Origin: JAABQT01 sp035459025
GTDB taxonomy: Bacteria; Pseudomonadota; Gammaproteobacteria; Burkholderiales; SG8-39
DNA length: 64,000 nucleotides
Reading direction: 5' to 3'
NCBI GenBank assembly: GCA_035459025.1
Contig: DATHYT010000090.1
Location: 23,020 to 87,019 of the forward strand
Shown piece after piece: positions 36,022-44,672 of this stretch; the stretch's first letter is position 1, and each line of letters starts with the position of its first letter. The notes beneath the pieces are model-generated. The model worked only from the letters and a program-made list of their open reading frames with translations. It did not search any database and was not told the origin of the DNA. Both the position numbers and the translations under genes were made by a program.

Positions 36022-37734
36022 ATGGACCGAATCAAGGGAGTGGAGTTGAGCGGCGCCCAGATCGTGGTGCGTTGCCTGCAGGAAGAAGGCGTCGAGTACG
36101 TATTCGGCTACCCGGGCGGGGCCGTGCTGTTCATCTACGACGAGCTCTTCAAGCAGGACAAGGTGCGCCATGTGCTGGTGCGCCACGAGCAGGGGGCGGC
36201 CCACGCGGCGGACGGCTACTCGCGCTCCTCGAAGAAAGTCGGCGTGTGCCTGGTGACGTCCGGCCCCGGCGTGACCAACGCGGTGACCGGCATCGCCACC
36301 GCCTACATGGACTCGATCCCGATGGTTGTGCTCACCGGTCAGGTGCCGACGCACGCCATCGGCCAGGACGCCTTCCAGGAGTGCGATGCGGTCGGCATCA
36401 CGCGACCTTGCGTCAAGCACAACTTCCTGGTGAAGGACGTGAAGGACCTCGCCACCACCATCAAGAAGGCCTTCTACCTCGCGCAAAGCGGGCGGCCCGG
36501 CCCGGTGCTGGTGGATATCCCGAAGGACGTCACGACGCAACTGTGCGAGTTCCAGTACCCGGACGTCGTGGCAATGCGTTCGTACAACCCGGTGAAGAAG
36601 GGCCACGCCGGGCAGATCAAGAAGGCGGTGCAGCTGCTGCTCGAGTCCGAGCGGCCGATGGTGTACACGGGCGGCGGCGTCGTCCTTTCGAACGCCGCGC
36701 CGCAGTTGCGCGCGCTGGTCCAGCAGCTCGGCCTGCCGTGCACCAACACGCTCATGGGCCTGGGCGCCTACCCTGGCACCGACCGCCAGTTCCTGGGCAT
36801 GCTGGGCATGCATGGAACGTATCAGGCCAACATGGCGATGCAGCACTGCGACGTGCTGCTGGCGATCGGCGCGCGCTTCGACGACCGCGTGATCGGCAAC
36901 CCGGCGCACTTCGCGCAGAACCCCCGCAAGATCATCCACATCGACGTCGACCCGTCGTCCATCTCCAAGCGGGTCAGGGTCGACGTGCCGATCGTCGGCA
37001 ACATCCCCGACGTGCTGGACGACGTGCTCAAGCTGCTGAAGGACCACAAGCCCCTTGCCATCGAGCCGTGGTGGAAGCAGATCGAGGCCTGGCGCGCGCG
37101 CGACTGCCTGCGCTTCGACCGCACTTCGAAGATCATCAAGCCGCAATTCGTGCTGGAGAAGCTCTACGAGGTGACGGGCGGCGAGGCCATCGTCACCTCG
37201 GACGTCGGCCAGCACCAGATGTGGGCGGCACAGTTCTACAAGTTCGACCGGCCGCGGCAATGGATCAACTCCGGCGGCCTCGGCACGATGGGCTTTGGCC
37301 TCCCGGCGGCGATGGGCGCGCAGCTCGCCAACCCCGGTGCCACGGTGGCCTGCGTCACCGGCGAGTCCTCGATCCAGATGTGCCTGCAGGAGCTCTCCAC
37401 CTGCAAGCAGTACCGGCTGCCGATCAAGATCGTCAACCTCAACAACAGATACATGGGCATGGTGCGCCAGTGGCAACAGTTCTTCCACGGCAACCGCTAT
37501 TCCGAGTCCTACATGGACGCGCTGCCCGACTTCGTCAAGCTCGCCGAGGGCTACGGCCACCGCGGCGTGCTGATCGAGAAACCCGCCGATGTCGAGCCGG
37601 CGCTGCGCGACGCCTTCAAGCGCAAGGACGAGCTGGTGTTCCTGGACTTCCTCACCGACCAGGCCGAGAACGTCTATCCGATGGTGCCGGGCGGCAAGGG
37701 CATCACGGAAATGATCCTGTCCGAAGAGCTTTGA
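36022..37734 (+). CDS. ilvI: Acetolactate synthase large subunit
   Basis: 570 residues, ThDP- and FAD-dependent, catalysing the first shared step of Val, Leu and Ile synthesis. Catalytic Glu is in LVRHEQGAAHAADGY. The ThDP motif is GDG-like, seen as TGESSIQMCLQEL followed by NLNNRYMGMVRQW. GPGVTNAVTGI is typical. The ATG at 36022 is chosen; an in-frame TTG at 36046 with a better placed AAGGGAG is an alternative and would start at the conserved LSGAQIV. A TTGACC box at 35965 could be a -35. ilvH follows with TGATG overlap. Confidence 0.96.
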   Translation: MDRIKGVELSGAQIVVRCLQEEGVEYVFGYPGGAVLFIYDELFKQDKVRHVLVRHEQGAAHAADGYSRSSKKVGVCLVTSGPGVTNAVTGIATAYMDSIPMVVLTGQVPTHAIGQDAFQECDAVGITRPCVKHNFLVKDVKDLATTIKKAFYLAQSGRPGPVLVDIPKDVTTQLCEFQYPDVVAMRSYNPVKKGHAGQIKKAVQLLLESERPMVYTGGGVVLSNAAPQLRALVQQLGLPCTNTLMGLGAYPGTDRQFLGMLGMHGTYQANMAMQHCDVLLAIGARFDDRVIGNPAHFAQNPRKIIHIDVDPSSISKRVRVDVPIVGNIPDVLDDVLKLLKDHKPLAIEPWWKQIEAWRARDCLRFDRTSKIIKPQFVLEKLYEVTGGEAIVTSDVGQHQMWAAQFYKFDRPRQWINSGGLGTMGFGLPAAMGAQLANPGATVACVTGESSIQMCLQELSTCKQYRLPIKIVNLNNRYMGMVRQWQQFFHGNRYSESYMDALPDFVKLAEGYGHRGVLIEKPADVEPALRDAFKRKDELVFLDFLTDQAENVYPMVPGGKGITEMILSEEL

Positions 37735-38225
37735 TGCGTCACATCATCTCGATCCTGGTCGAGAACGAGGCCGGGGCGCTGTCGCGCATCTCCAACATGT
37801 TCTCGGCGCGCGGCTACAACATCGAGTCGCTGACCGTGGCGCCGACCGAGGACGCCTCCATGTCGCGCATGACCGTGGTGACCGTGGGCTCGGAGGACGT
37901 CATCGAGCAGATCACCAAGCAGCTGAACAAGCTCGTCGAAGTGGTCAAGGTGGTGGACCTGTCGGAAGCCGAGCACATCGAGCGCGAGATGATGCTGATC
38001 AAGGTGCGCGCTGGCGCCAAGGAGCGCGAGGACATGAAGCGCATGGCGGATATCTTCCGCGGCCGCATCATCGACGTCTCCGACAATACCTACACCATCG
38101 AGCTGACCGGCGAGGGCCGCAAGCTCGACGCGTTCATCCAGGCGCTCGACCAGGGCGCGATCATCGAGACCGTGCGCACCGGCGCGAGCGGCATCGGCCG
38201 CGGCAACCGCGTCCTGCGCGTGTAA
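37734..38225 (+). CDS. ilvH: Acetolactate synthase regulatory small subunit
   Basis: 163 residues with an N-terminal ACT domain (HIISILVENEAGALSRIS, about 1-75) that binds Val for feedback inhibition, and a C-terminal activation domain (about 80-160, IFRGRIIDVSDNTYTIELTG). Full family length. The start overlaps the ilvI stop by one base, so the subunits are coupled for stoichiometry. Confidence 0.96.
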   Translation: MRHIISILVENEAGALSRISNMFSARGYNIESLTVAPTEDASMSRMTVVTVGSEDVIEQITKQLNKLVEVVKVVDLSEAEHIEREMMLIKVRAGAKEREDMKRMADIFRGRIIDVSDNTYTIELTGEGRKLDAFIQALDQGAIIETVRTGASGIGRGNRVLRV

Positions 38226-38242
38226 CTGCAAGCAAGACATGG

Positions 38243-38264
38243 AAATGGGGACCGTCCCCGTTTT
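38243..38264 (+). repeat. GGGGACCGTCCCC hairpin between ilvH and ilvC
   Basis: AAATGGGGA at 38243-38251 pairs with TCCCCGTTT at 38255-38263 across a CCG loop (nine pairs with one G-T wobble), with a fourth T after the stem. It may act as a weak internal terminator that lowers ilvC relative to ilvIH, or as an mRNA end stabiliser. From memory, similar GGGGAC-type palindromes are dispersed in some betaproteobacterial genomes, so it may be one copy of a repeat family; only one copy is seen here. Confidence 0.45.
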
Positions 38265-38285
38265 CTGAAACCCCGGGGGAAATGC

Positions 38286-39302
38286 ATGAAGGTCTATTAC
38301 GACAAGGACGCCGACCTCTCGCTCGTCAAGGGCAAGAAGGTCACCATCATCGGCTACGGCTCGCAGGGTCACGCGCACGCGTTGAACCTCCAGGAATCGG
38401 GCGTCAAGGTGACCGTCGGCCTGAGAAAGGGCGGCGCGTCCTGGGACAAGGCGAAGAAAGGCGGCGTCAAGGTCGCGGAGCTCGGCGAGGCGATCAAGGG
38501 CGCCGACATCGTCATGATCCTGCTGCCCGACGAGCACCACGCCCAGATCTACAGGGACTACGTCGAGCCGAACATCAAGAAGGGCGCGTCGCTTGCCTTC
38601 GCGCACGGCTTCAACATCCACTACGGCCTGATCCAGCCGCGCGCCGACCTCGACGTGTGGATGGTGGCGCCGAAGGCCCCCGGGCACACGGTGCGCTCCA
38701 CCTATGCGGCGGGCGGCGGCGTGCCGATGCTGATCGCCGTGCACCGCAATCCCTCGAAGAAGGCGCGCGAGTTCGCGCTCTCGTACGCCGCGGCGATCGG
38801 CGGCGGCAAGGCCGGCATCATCGAGACCAGCTTCAAGGAGGAGACCGAGACCGATCTCTTCGGCGAGCAGGCGGTGCTGTGCGGCGGCTGCGTCGAGCTG
38901 GTCAAGGCCGGCTTCGACACGCTGGTGGACGCCGGCTACGCGCCCGAGATGGCGTACTTCGAGTGCCTGCACGAGCTCAAGCTGATCGTCGACCTGATGT
39001 ACGAGGGCGGCATCGGCACCATGAACTACTCGATCTCCAACAATGCCGAGTACGGCGAATACGTGAGCGGCCCGAAAGTGATCGATGCGGGCACGCGGGC
39101 GCGCATGAAGGAGATCCTCGGGCGCATCCAGACCGGCGAGTACGCGAAGGAATTCGTGCTGGAGAACCGCGCCGGCGCGCCGGAGCTCCTCAGCCGCCGG
39201 CGCATGACCGCGGAGCTGCCGATCGAGAAGGTTGGCGCGCGGCTGCGCGAGATGATGCCCTGGATCAAGAAGAACCGCCTGGTCGACACGTCGAAGAACT
39301 GA
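38286..39302 (+). CDS. ilvC: Ketol-acid reductoisomerase, class I
   Basis: 338 residues, cytoplasmic, NADPH- and Mg-dependent; converts acetolactate to dihydroxyisovalerate. The Rossmann motif GYGSQGHAHALNL lies near residue 24, followed by the cofactor loop (VTVGLRKGGASW). The C-terminal knotted domain has FKEETETDLFGEQAVLCGG with the Mg-binding Asp/Glu and the EGG in MYEGGIGTMNYSISN. The GGGGGAA before the ATG is a strong ribosome site. Confidence 0.97.
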   Translation: MKVYYDKDADLSLVKGKKVTIIGYGSQGHAHALNLQESGVKVTVGLRKGGASWDKAKKGGVKVAELGEAIKGADIVMILLPDEHHAQIYRDYVEPNIKKGASLAFAHGFNIHYGLIQPRADLDVWMVAPKAPGHTVRSTYAAGGGVPMLIAVHRNPSKKAREFALSYAAAIGGGKAGIIETSFKEETETDLFGEQAVLCGGCVELVKAGFDTLVDAGYAPEMAYFECLHELKLIVDLMYEGGIGTMNYSISNNAEYGEYVSGPKVIDAGTRARMKEILGRIQTGEYAKEFVLENRAGAPELLSRRRMTAELPIEKVGARLREMMPWIKKNRLVDTSKN

Positions 39303-39305
39303 GGA

Positions 39306-39962
39306 GTGAAGCCACCGTACCCGCATCCCCTCATCGCGCGCGAGGGCTGGCCGTTCCTCGGCGCGGCGGTGGCGGCTGCGCTGCTCATCTGGATCTTCGC
39401 GGGCGGGTGGTGGTCGGTGCCGGTCTGGCTGGCCGCGCTGTTCGTGCTGCAGTTCTTCCGCGATCCCGCGCGCGAGGTGCCCGATGACCCGCGTGCCGTG
39501 GTCGCGCCTGCCGACGGGCGCGTGGTCGCCGTCGAGAAAGCGCGCGACCCCTGGCTCGAGCGCGACGCGCTCAAGATCAGCGTGTTCATGAACGTGTTCA
39601 ACGTGCACTCCAACCGCGCGCCGGTGGACGGCGCGGTACGCCAGGTCTGGTACCACGCGGGAAGCTTCGTCAACGCCGCGCTCGACAAGGCCTCGGTCGA
39701 GAACGAGCGCAACGCGCTCTGGCTGCGCACGGCAGACGGGGCCGACGTGACCTGCGTGCAGATCGCCGGCCTCGTCGCGCGGCGCATCCTGTGCTACGTC
39801 GGCGCCGGCGCCGAGCTGCAGCGCGGGCAGCGCTTCGGCTTCATTCGTTTCGGCTCGCGCGTCGACGTATACCTGCCTCTCGAAGCGCAGGCGGTGGCGG
39901 CGATCGGCGACAAGGTATACGCTGCCGAAACCGTACTGGCGAAGCTCGCCGGGCATGCCTGA
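39306..39962 (+). CDS. psd: Phosphatidylserine decarboxylase proenzyme (short form)
   Basis: 218 residues from a GTG with GAGGAG in front. An N-terminal TM hairpin (about 18-50) anchors it to the inner membrane. The decarboxylase core has FMNVFNVHSNRAP and the self-cleavage site FGSRVD, where cleavage before Ser184 would create the pyruvoyl group. It is the short archaetidylserine-type form. It follows ilvC by three bases and overlaps pssA by eight bases, so PS made by PssA is turned into PE by a co-translated enzyme. Confidence 0.94.
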   Translation: MKPPYPHPLIAREGWPFLGAAVAAALLIWIFAGGWWSVPVWLAALFVLQFFRDPAREVPDDPRAVVAPADGRVVAVEKARDPWLERDALKISVFMNVFNVHSNRAPVDGAVRQVWYHAGSFVNAALDKASVENERNALWLRTADGADVTCVQIAGLVARRILCYVGAGAELQRGQRFGFIRFGSRVDVYLPLEAQAVAAIGDKVYAAETVLAKLAGHA

Positions 39963-40740
39963 TCCGAAGGAGCCGCAGCGCCAAGATTACCTGCCGGGCC
40001 TGGTGCCGCCGCGCGGCGGCGCGCTGCGCCGGCGCGGCATCTACCTGCTGCCGAATCTGTTCACTACGGCAGCATTGTTCGCAGGGTTCTACGCCATCGT
40101 GCAGGCGATGAACGGGCGATTCGGCGAGTCCGCGATCGCCATCTTCATCGCCGGGCTGCTCGACGGCCTCGACGGGCGCGTCGCGCGCCTGACGCGTACG
40201 CAAAGCGAGTTCGGCGCCGAATACGACAGCCTCTCGGACATGGTGTCTTTCGGCGCCGCGCCGGCACTCGTGCTCTACGAGTGGGCGCTGAAGGACCTCG
40301 GGCGCTTCGGCTGGATCGCGGCGTTCGTCTACTGCGCGGGCGCGGCGCTGCGCCTCGCGCGCTTCAACGTCATGATCGATGTCGTCGACAAGCGCTACTT
40401 CCAGGGTCTGCCGAGCCCGGCGGCCGCGGCGCTCGTCGCCGGCTTCGTCTGGCTCGCGCACGACAACAAGATTCCGCTCACCGAGTACGGCCTGCAGTGG
40501 GTGGCGGCGTGCGTCGCGCTGTATGGCGGTCTCACCATGGTCTCGAACGTCCCGTTCTACAGCTTCAAGGACGTCAACTTCAGGAAGAGCGTGCCGTTCT
40601 GGGCCATGCTGCTCATCGTGCTGGGCTTCGTGCTGGTGTCGTCGGACCCGCCGATCGTGCTCTTTCTGCTGTTTTGCGCCTACGGCCTGTCCGGCTACGT
40701 CATGTGGGCGCTCGGCAAGCGACCTCGGCCGCGTCCTTGA
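39955..40740 (+). CDS. pssA: CDP-diacylglycerol-serine O-phosphatidyltransferase
   Basis: 261 residues with about seven TM helices. The CDP-alcohol phosphatidyltransferase motif D-G-x2-A-R-x8-G-x3-D-x3-D is complete between Asp73 and Asp95. It makes phosphatidylserine for Psd at the inner membrane. It is the integral type II enzyme. The stop codon lies inside the -35 box of the predicted leuA promoter. Confidence 0.95.
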   Translation: MPDPKEPQRQDYLPGLVPPRGGALRRRGIYLLPNLFTTAALFAGFYAIVQAMNGRFGESAIAIFIAGLLDGLDGRVARLTRTQSEFGAEYDSLSDMVSFGAAPALVLYEWALKDLGRFGWIAAFVYCAGAALRLARFNVMIDVVDKRYFQGLPSPAAAALVAGFVWLAHDNKIPLTEYGLQWVAACVALYGGLTMVSNVPFYSFKDVNFRKSVPFWAMLLIVLGFVLVSSDPPIVLFLLFCAYGLSGYVMWALGKRPRPRP

Positions 40741-40766
40741 CGCCCGCGCGCGGCGCGGGCTATAGT
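40737..40766 (+). promoter_or_regulatory. Sigma-70 promoter of the leuA leader
   Basis: TTGACG at 40737-40742 (5 of 6 matches) and TATAGT at 40761-40766 (5 of 6) are 18 bases apart. The -35 overlaps the pssA stop codon. The predicted start, about seven bases after the -10, falls at 40773-40774, on the ATG of the leader ORF. Confidence 0.6.
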
Positions 40767-40773
40767 GCGCCGC

Positions 40774-40866
40774 ATGCATCAGGCCAAGATTCTCGGCACC
40801 GTCCTTTCGCTCGCGCTTCTCGCGCTGGGCGGCCTGCTGCTGCTGCGCCCCGCGCGCGCAAACTAA
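40774..40866 (+). CDS. Leu-rich 30-residue ORF upstream of leuA, putative leader peptide
   Basis: 30 residues, ten of them Leu, with four CTG codons in a row near the end (GGLLLLRP). It sits 76 bases before leuA and has its own promoter with almost no 5' leader. Enteric leuL also carries four adjacent Leu codons, so an attenuation leader is plausible. Against this, I see no U-rich terminator before leuA, and the peptide could instead be a small one-helix membrane protein. No Shine-Dalgarno sequence precedes the ATG. Confidence 0.5.
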   Translation: MHQAKILGTVLSLALLALGGLLLLRPARAN

Positions 40867-40893
40867 CAACCCCCAATTCGGCTGTACCCCTGA

Positions 40894-40908
40894 CCGCCCA
40901 CCCGGCGG
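40894..40908 (+). promoter_or_regulatory. Small hairpin in the leuA leader
   Basis: CCGCC, loop CACCC, GGCGG. It lies between the leader ORF stop and leuA and has no following T run, so it is not a classical terminator. It could be one arm of an attenuation structure. Confidence 0.3.
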
Positions 40909-40942
40909 CAAGGACCCATCGCATTCCCACGAGGAGCGGACC

Positions 40943-42490
40943 ATGAGCAAGGGCAAGTTGATCATCTTCGACACCACCATGCGCGACGGCGAGCAGAGTC
41001 CCGGCGCGTCGATGACCAAGGACGAGAAGCTGCGCATCGCGCGCGCGCTCGAGCGCATGCGCGTGGACGTGATCGAAGCGGGCTTCCCCGCGTCCTCCAA
41101 CGGCGATTTCGAGGCGGTGCGCGCCATCGCCAACGTGGTGAAGGACTGCACCGTGGCCGGGCTGTGCCGCGCGAACGACCGCGATATCCAGCGCGGCATC
41201 GACGCGCTGAGGGGCGCCAAGTCCTGGCGCATCCACACCTTCATCGCCACGAGCGAGCTGCATATGGCGAAGAAGCTGCGCATGACGCCCGAGCAGGTGC
41301 TGGAGCAGACCAGGCTCTCGGTGCGCTATGCGAAGAACGCCTGCGACGACGTCGAGTTCTCGCCCGAGGACGGCAGCCGCTCGGACCCGGAGTTCCTGTG
41401 CCGGGTGCTGGAGGCGGCGATCAAGGAAGGCGCCACCACCATCAACATTCCCGATACCGTCGGCTACGCGGTGCCCGAGCAGTTCGGCCAGATGATCCGC
41501 TCCCTGCGCGAGCGCGTGCCGAACTCGGACAAGGCAGTGTGGAGCGTGCACTGCCACAACGACCTCGGCATGGCGGTCGCCAACTCGCTTGCCGCGGTGG
41601 TGATCGGCGGCGCGCGCCAGATCGAATGCACCATCAACGGCCTGGGCGAGCGCGCGGGCAACACCTCGCTCGAGGAGGTGGTGATGGCGGTGCGCACGCG
41701 CAAGGACTTCTTCGATCTCGAGACCGGAATCGACACCACGCAGATCGTGCCGACCTCGCGCCTGGTGTCGCAGATCACCGGCTTCGTCGTGCAGCCGAAC
41801 AAGGCGGTGGTCGGGGCCAACGCCTTCGCGCACGCCTCGGGCATCCACCAGGACGGCGTGCTGAAGGCGCGCGAAACCTACGAGATCATGACCGCGGCCG
41901 ACGTCGGCTGGACCAACAACAAGATCGTGCTCGGCAAGCTCTCCGGCCGCAATGCATTCAAGCAGCGCATGAAGGAGATCGGCATCGAGCTGGAGAGCGA
42001 GGACGCCTACAACAAGGCCTTTCAGCGCTTCAAGGACCTCGCCGACAAGAAGGCCGAGATCTTCGACGAGGACCTGCAGGCGCTGGTGACGCAGGAAGCG
42101 GGCAAGTCGGGCGACGAGCACTGGCGGCTGGTGACCATGAACCAGGCGAGCGGCATGGGCGAGAAACCGCACGCGCGCATCGTGCTGGCCGAGAACGGCG
42201 CCGAGAAGAAGGCCGAATCGCAGGGCGACGGGCCGGTCGACGCGACCTTCAAGGCGATCGAGACGGTGGCCAAGAGCGGTGCCGAGCTGCTGCTCTACTC
42301 GGTCAACGCAGTCACGCAGGGCACGGAGTCGCAGGGCGAGGTGACGGTGCGGCTCTCCAAGGGTGGGCGCATCGTCAACGGCGTCGGCGCCGATACTGAT
42401 ATCGTGGTGGCCTCCGCCAAGGCCTACATCAGCGCGCTCAACAAGCTGGAAAGCAAGGTCGAGCGGCTCAACCCGCAGCATCAGCTGTGA
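40943..42490 (+). CDS. leuA: 2-isopropylmalate synthase
   Basis: 515 residues, the first committed enzyme of Leu synthesis, joining acetyl-CoA and 2-oxoisovalerate. The catalytic TIM barrel (about 1-270) has DTTMRDGEQSPGASM and HCHNDLGMAVANS with metal ligands. The NGLGERAGNTSLEEV block follows. The C-terminal domain (about 390-510) is the Leu-binding regulatory domain. GAGGAG precedes the ATG. A Leu-rich leader ORF and hairpin precede the gene. Confidence 0.97.
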   Translation: MSKGKLIIFDTTMRDGEQSPGASMTKDEKLRIARALERMRVDVIEAGFPASSNGDFEAVRAIANVVKDCTVAGLCRANDRDIQRGIDALRGAKSWRIHTFIATSELHMAKKLRMTPEQVLEQTRLSVRYAKNACDDVEFSPEDGSRSDPEFLCRVLEAAIKEGATTINIPDTVGYAVPEQFGQMIRSLRERVPNSDKAVWSVHCHNDLGMAVANSLAAVVIGGARQIECTINGLGERAGNTSLEEVVMAVRTRKDFFDLETGIDTTQIVPTSRLVSQITGFVVQPNKAVVGANAFAHASGIHQDGVLKARETYEIMTAADVGWTNNKIVLGKLSGRNAFKQRMKEIGIELESEDAYNKAFQRFKDLADKKAEIFDEDLQALVTQEAGKSGDEHWRLVTMNQASGMGEKPHARIVLAENGAEKKAESQGDGPVDATFKAIETVAKSGAELLLYSVNAVTQGTESQGEVTVRLSKGGRIVNGVGADTDIVVASAKAYISALNKLESKVERLNPQHQL

Positions 42491-42513
42491 GGCAACCCCA
42501 AGGAGTGAGCATC

Positions 42514-42930
42514 ATGAGCGAAGGCAAGCTGAAGCGACCCGAGATCACCGTGGCCACCGACGACCTCGAGCGGCTCGAGGGCCTGCTGGGCGAGTTGCGC
42601 GGCGGCGCGCCCGAGATTGCCGACGGGCTGCGCTCGGAGCTGGACCGCGCACGCATCGTCGAGCCGTCCGAGATTCCCCCCGACGTGGTAACCATGAACT
42701 CCACCGTGCGCTTCACCGACGAGGAGAGCGGCAAGGAATTCCGGCGCACGCTGTGCTGGCCGGAGGAGGTCACCGGGGGCGAGGACAAGGTGTCGATCCT
42801 GGCGCCGCTCGGCAGCGCGCTGCTCGGCCTGTCAGTGGGCCAGCGCATCGACTGGCCGGTGCCCGGCGGACGCATGGCGCGCATCCGCATTCTCGACGTG
42901 GTGTCCAAGCCCGGGCGCGCGGGCGGATAG
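42514..42930 (+). CDS. rnk: Rnk-like GreA/GreB C-terminal-fold nucleoside diphosphate kinase regulator
   Basis: 138 residues. An N-terminal helical part (ATDDLERLEGLLGEL) is followed by a GreA/B C-terminal FKBP-like domain (about 55-130, VVTMNSTVRFTDEESGKEFRRTL and ILAPLGSALLGLSVGQRIDWPVPGG). Rnk regulates nucleoside diphosphate kinase and may bind RNA polymerase. The ATG at 42514 with AAGGAG at 42500 is preferred over an earlier GTG. It follows leuA by 23 bases. Confidence 0.88.
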   Translation: MSEGKLKRPEITVATDDLERLEGLLGELRGGAPEIADGLRSELDRARIVEPSEIPPDVVTMNSTVRFTDEESGKEFRRTLCWPEEVTGGEDKVSILAPLGSALLGLSVGQRIDWPVPGGRMARIRILDVVSKPGRAGG

Positions 42931-42935
42931 CCGCC

Positions 42936-43781
42936 GTGGCGAACGCGCGCCGCACATGGCTGTTCGTGCCGGGTGCGGACGCCGCCGCGCATGAAGCGGC
43001 GGCGCGTTCCGGCGCCGATGTTCTCATCCAGGAGCTGGAAGACTTCACGCCGCCCGAGCGGCGGCCGCAGGCGCGCCGCCTCGCCGCGACCCTGTACGAG
43101 CGCTGGCGCGCCGCCGGCGCGCTCGCCGGCGTGCGCGTCAATCCGCTCGAGACCTGCGGGCGCGAGGACCTCGCCGCGGTCCTCGCCGGGCGGCCCGACA
43201 TCGTGCTGATGTCGAAGGTGGACGCGCCGGAACAGGTGCGCGCGCTCGCGGCGGCGGCGCCGGGCGTGGAGCTGGTGCCCAACATCGAATCCGCGCGCGG
43301 ATTGCTGAGAACGGCCGCAATCGCGCGCGCCGATCGCCGCGTCAGTGCGCTCCTGGTCGCGAGCGAGGACATGGTGGCGGACCTCGGCACCAGCCGCAGC
43401 CGCGGCGGCGAGGAGCTTGCCTATGTGCGCCAGCGCTTCCTGCTCGAGTGCCGGGCCGCCGGCGTGGAAGCGATCGACTGTCCCTATACCTTCAGCGATG
43501 CGAAGGGCGCGGCGGCGGACGCGCGCTGGGCGAGGCGCATGGGCTACCGCATGAAAAGCCTGGTCGACCCCTCGCATGCGGGGGCGGTCAACCGCGTGTT
43601 CACCCCGAATGTCGCCGCCGCGCGCAGGATCGTGGCGGCGTTCGAGAAGGCGCGTGCACAGGGCAAAGAACGGGCGCGCGTGAACGGCGCGCTGATCGAG
43701 GTGCCGATCTACGCTGCGGCTAAGCGGGTGCTCGAGTCAGCCGCGCGTACGCCACCGTCGACGCGAAGAACGCGAGGCTGA
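42936..43781 (+). CDS. CitE-like HpcH/HpaI aldolase or citrate lyase beta-family protein
   Basis: 281 residues from a GTG. The TIM-barrel CitE family is shown by RRTWLFVPGADA, DVLIQELEDFTPPERR (metal-binding Asp/Glu), RVNPLET, DIVLMSKVD and the ELVPNIESARGLL Glu, with the FSDAKGAAADA segment near the end. Such enzymes cleave or form acyl-CoA esters of malate or citramalate type. No citrate lyase alpha, gamma or ligase genes are near, so it is a stand-alone CitE-like lyase of unknown substrate. Its last 62 bases overlap a convergent DUF2069 gene. Confidence 0.82.
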   Translation: MANARRTWLFVPGADAAAHEAAARSGADVLIQELEDFTPPERRPQARRLAATLYERWRAAGALAGVRVNPLETCGREDLAAVLAGRPDIVLMSKVDAPEQVRALAAAAPGVELVPNIESARGLLRTAAIARADRRVSALLVASEDMVADLGTSRSRGGEELAYVRQRFLLECRAAGVEAIDCPYTFSDAKGAAADARWARRMGYRMKSLVDPSHAGAVNRVFTPNVAAARRIVAAFEKARAQGKERARVNGALIEVPIYAAAKRVLESAARTPPSTRRTRG

Positions 43782-44061
43782 GCGCGATCTCGGCGCCCGC
43801 CAGCCACTGCGCGGCGCCGCGCTCGCTCCAGGCGCGCACCGCGCCCTCGGCGAAGTAGGCGAGGATCAGCATGCTCGACCACTGGTAGGTGTAGCGCCGG
43901 CCGTTGAGGATGCCGGGAATGGCAAGGGCGAGCGGCGCGGCTTTCAGCGCGAGCAGGGAGCCGCCGGGCCGCAGCGGCGCCAGCCACAGTTCCCACCCGA
44001 GGCACAGAAGGATGAGAAACCCCAGGCTCGCGCACGCCGCGAGATGGGCGGCGCGGATCAC
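43720..44061 (-). CDS. DUF2069 membrane protein
   Basis: 113 residues from a GTG that overlaps the wrbA stop (GTGA). Four TM helices are visible. LALAIPGILNGRRYTYQWSSM and the ILAYFAEGAVRAW segment are the DUF2069 landmarks. The family is common in Beta- and Gammaproteobacteria and is often next to wrbA, as here. Function unknown. Confidence 0.86.
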   Translation of the reverse strand: MIRAAHLAACASLGFLILLCLGWELWLAPLRPGGSLLALKAAPLALAIPGILNGRRYTYQWSSMLILAYFAEGAVRAWSERGAAQWLAGAEIALSLAFFASTVAYARLTRAPA

Positions 44062-44651
44062 TGGGCGAGCTTCAGCGCGACCTGCGCCAGCCGCCGGCCC
44101 TGCGCGATGCACAGCGCGCGCTCGGCATCGGTCACCGGCTGATCGTCGGCGATGCCGGCGAAGTGGCTCGGCCCGTAAGGCGTGCCGCCGGACCGCGTGG
44201 CGTTCAGTTCCGCCTGCGTGTAGGGCGTTCCCACGATCACCATGCCATGGTGCAGCAGCGGCACCATCATGGCGAGCAGCGTCGTTTCCTGTCCGCCGTG
44301 CATCGACCCCGTGGAGGTGAAGACGCACGCGGGCTTGCCGGCGAGCCCGCCCTTCAGCCACAGCGACCCGGTGCCGTCGAGAAAATGCTTCAGCGGCGCC
44401 GCCATGTCGCCGAAGCGCGTCGGGCTGCCCAGCGCGAGGCCCGCGCAGGACTCGAGGTCGGCGAGCTCGCAGTAAGGCGCGCCGGACTCGGGAATCTGGG
44501 GCTGCGCCTGGCGCGTCACCGTCGACACGCGGGGCACGGTGCGCAGCCGCGCGGCGGCGCCGGGCACGCGCTCCACGCCTTCGGCCACCAGCTCCGCCAG
44601 GCGCCGCACCGCGCCGCCGACGCTGTAGTACAGGACGAGGATGTCCGCCAT
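44058..44651 (-). CDS. wrbA: NAD(P)H:quinone oxidoreductase WrbA
   Basis: 197 residues, a flavodoxin-like FMN protein that reduces quinones by two electrons. The FMN phosphate loop is YYSVGGAVRRL (slightly divergent from YSMYGH). GSPTRFGDMAAPLKHFLDGTG and FTSTGSMHGGQETTLLAM are typical WrbA blocks. The start at 44651 fits the family; an ATG 12 bases upstream is also possible. It is divergent from yihY with 21 bases between. Confidence 0.93.
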   Translation of the reverse strand: MADILVLYYSVGGAVRRLAELVAEGVERVPGAAARLRTVPRVSTVTRQAQPQIPESGAPYCELADLESCAGLALGSPTRFGDMAAPLKHFLDGTGSLWLKGGLAGKPACVFTSTGSMHGGQETTLLAMMVPLLHHGMVIVGTPYTQAELNATRSGGTPYGPSHFAGIADDQPVTDAERALCIAQGRRLAQVALKLAQ

Positions 44652-44672
44652 GGCCTGTATCATACGGGCCCG

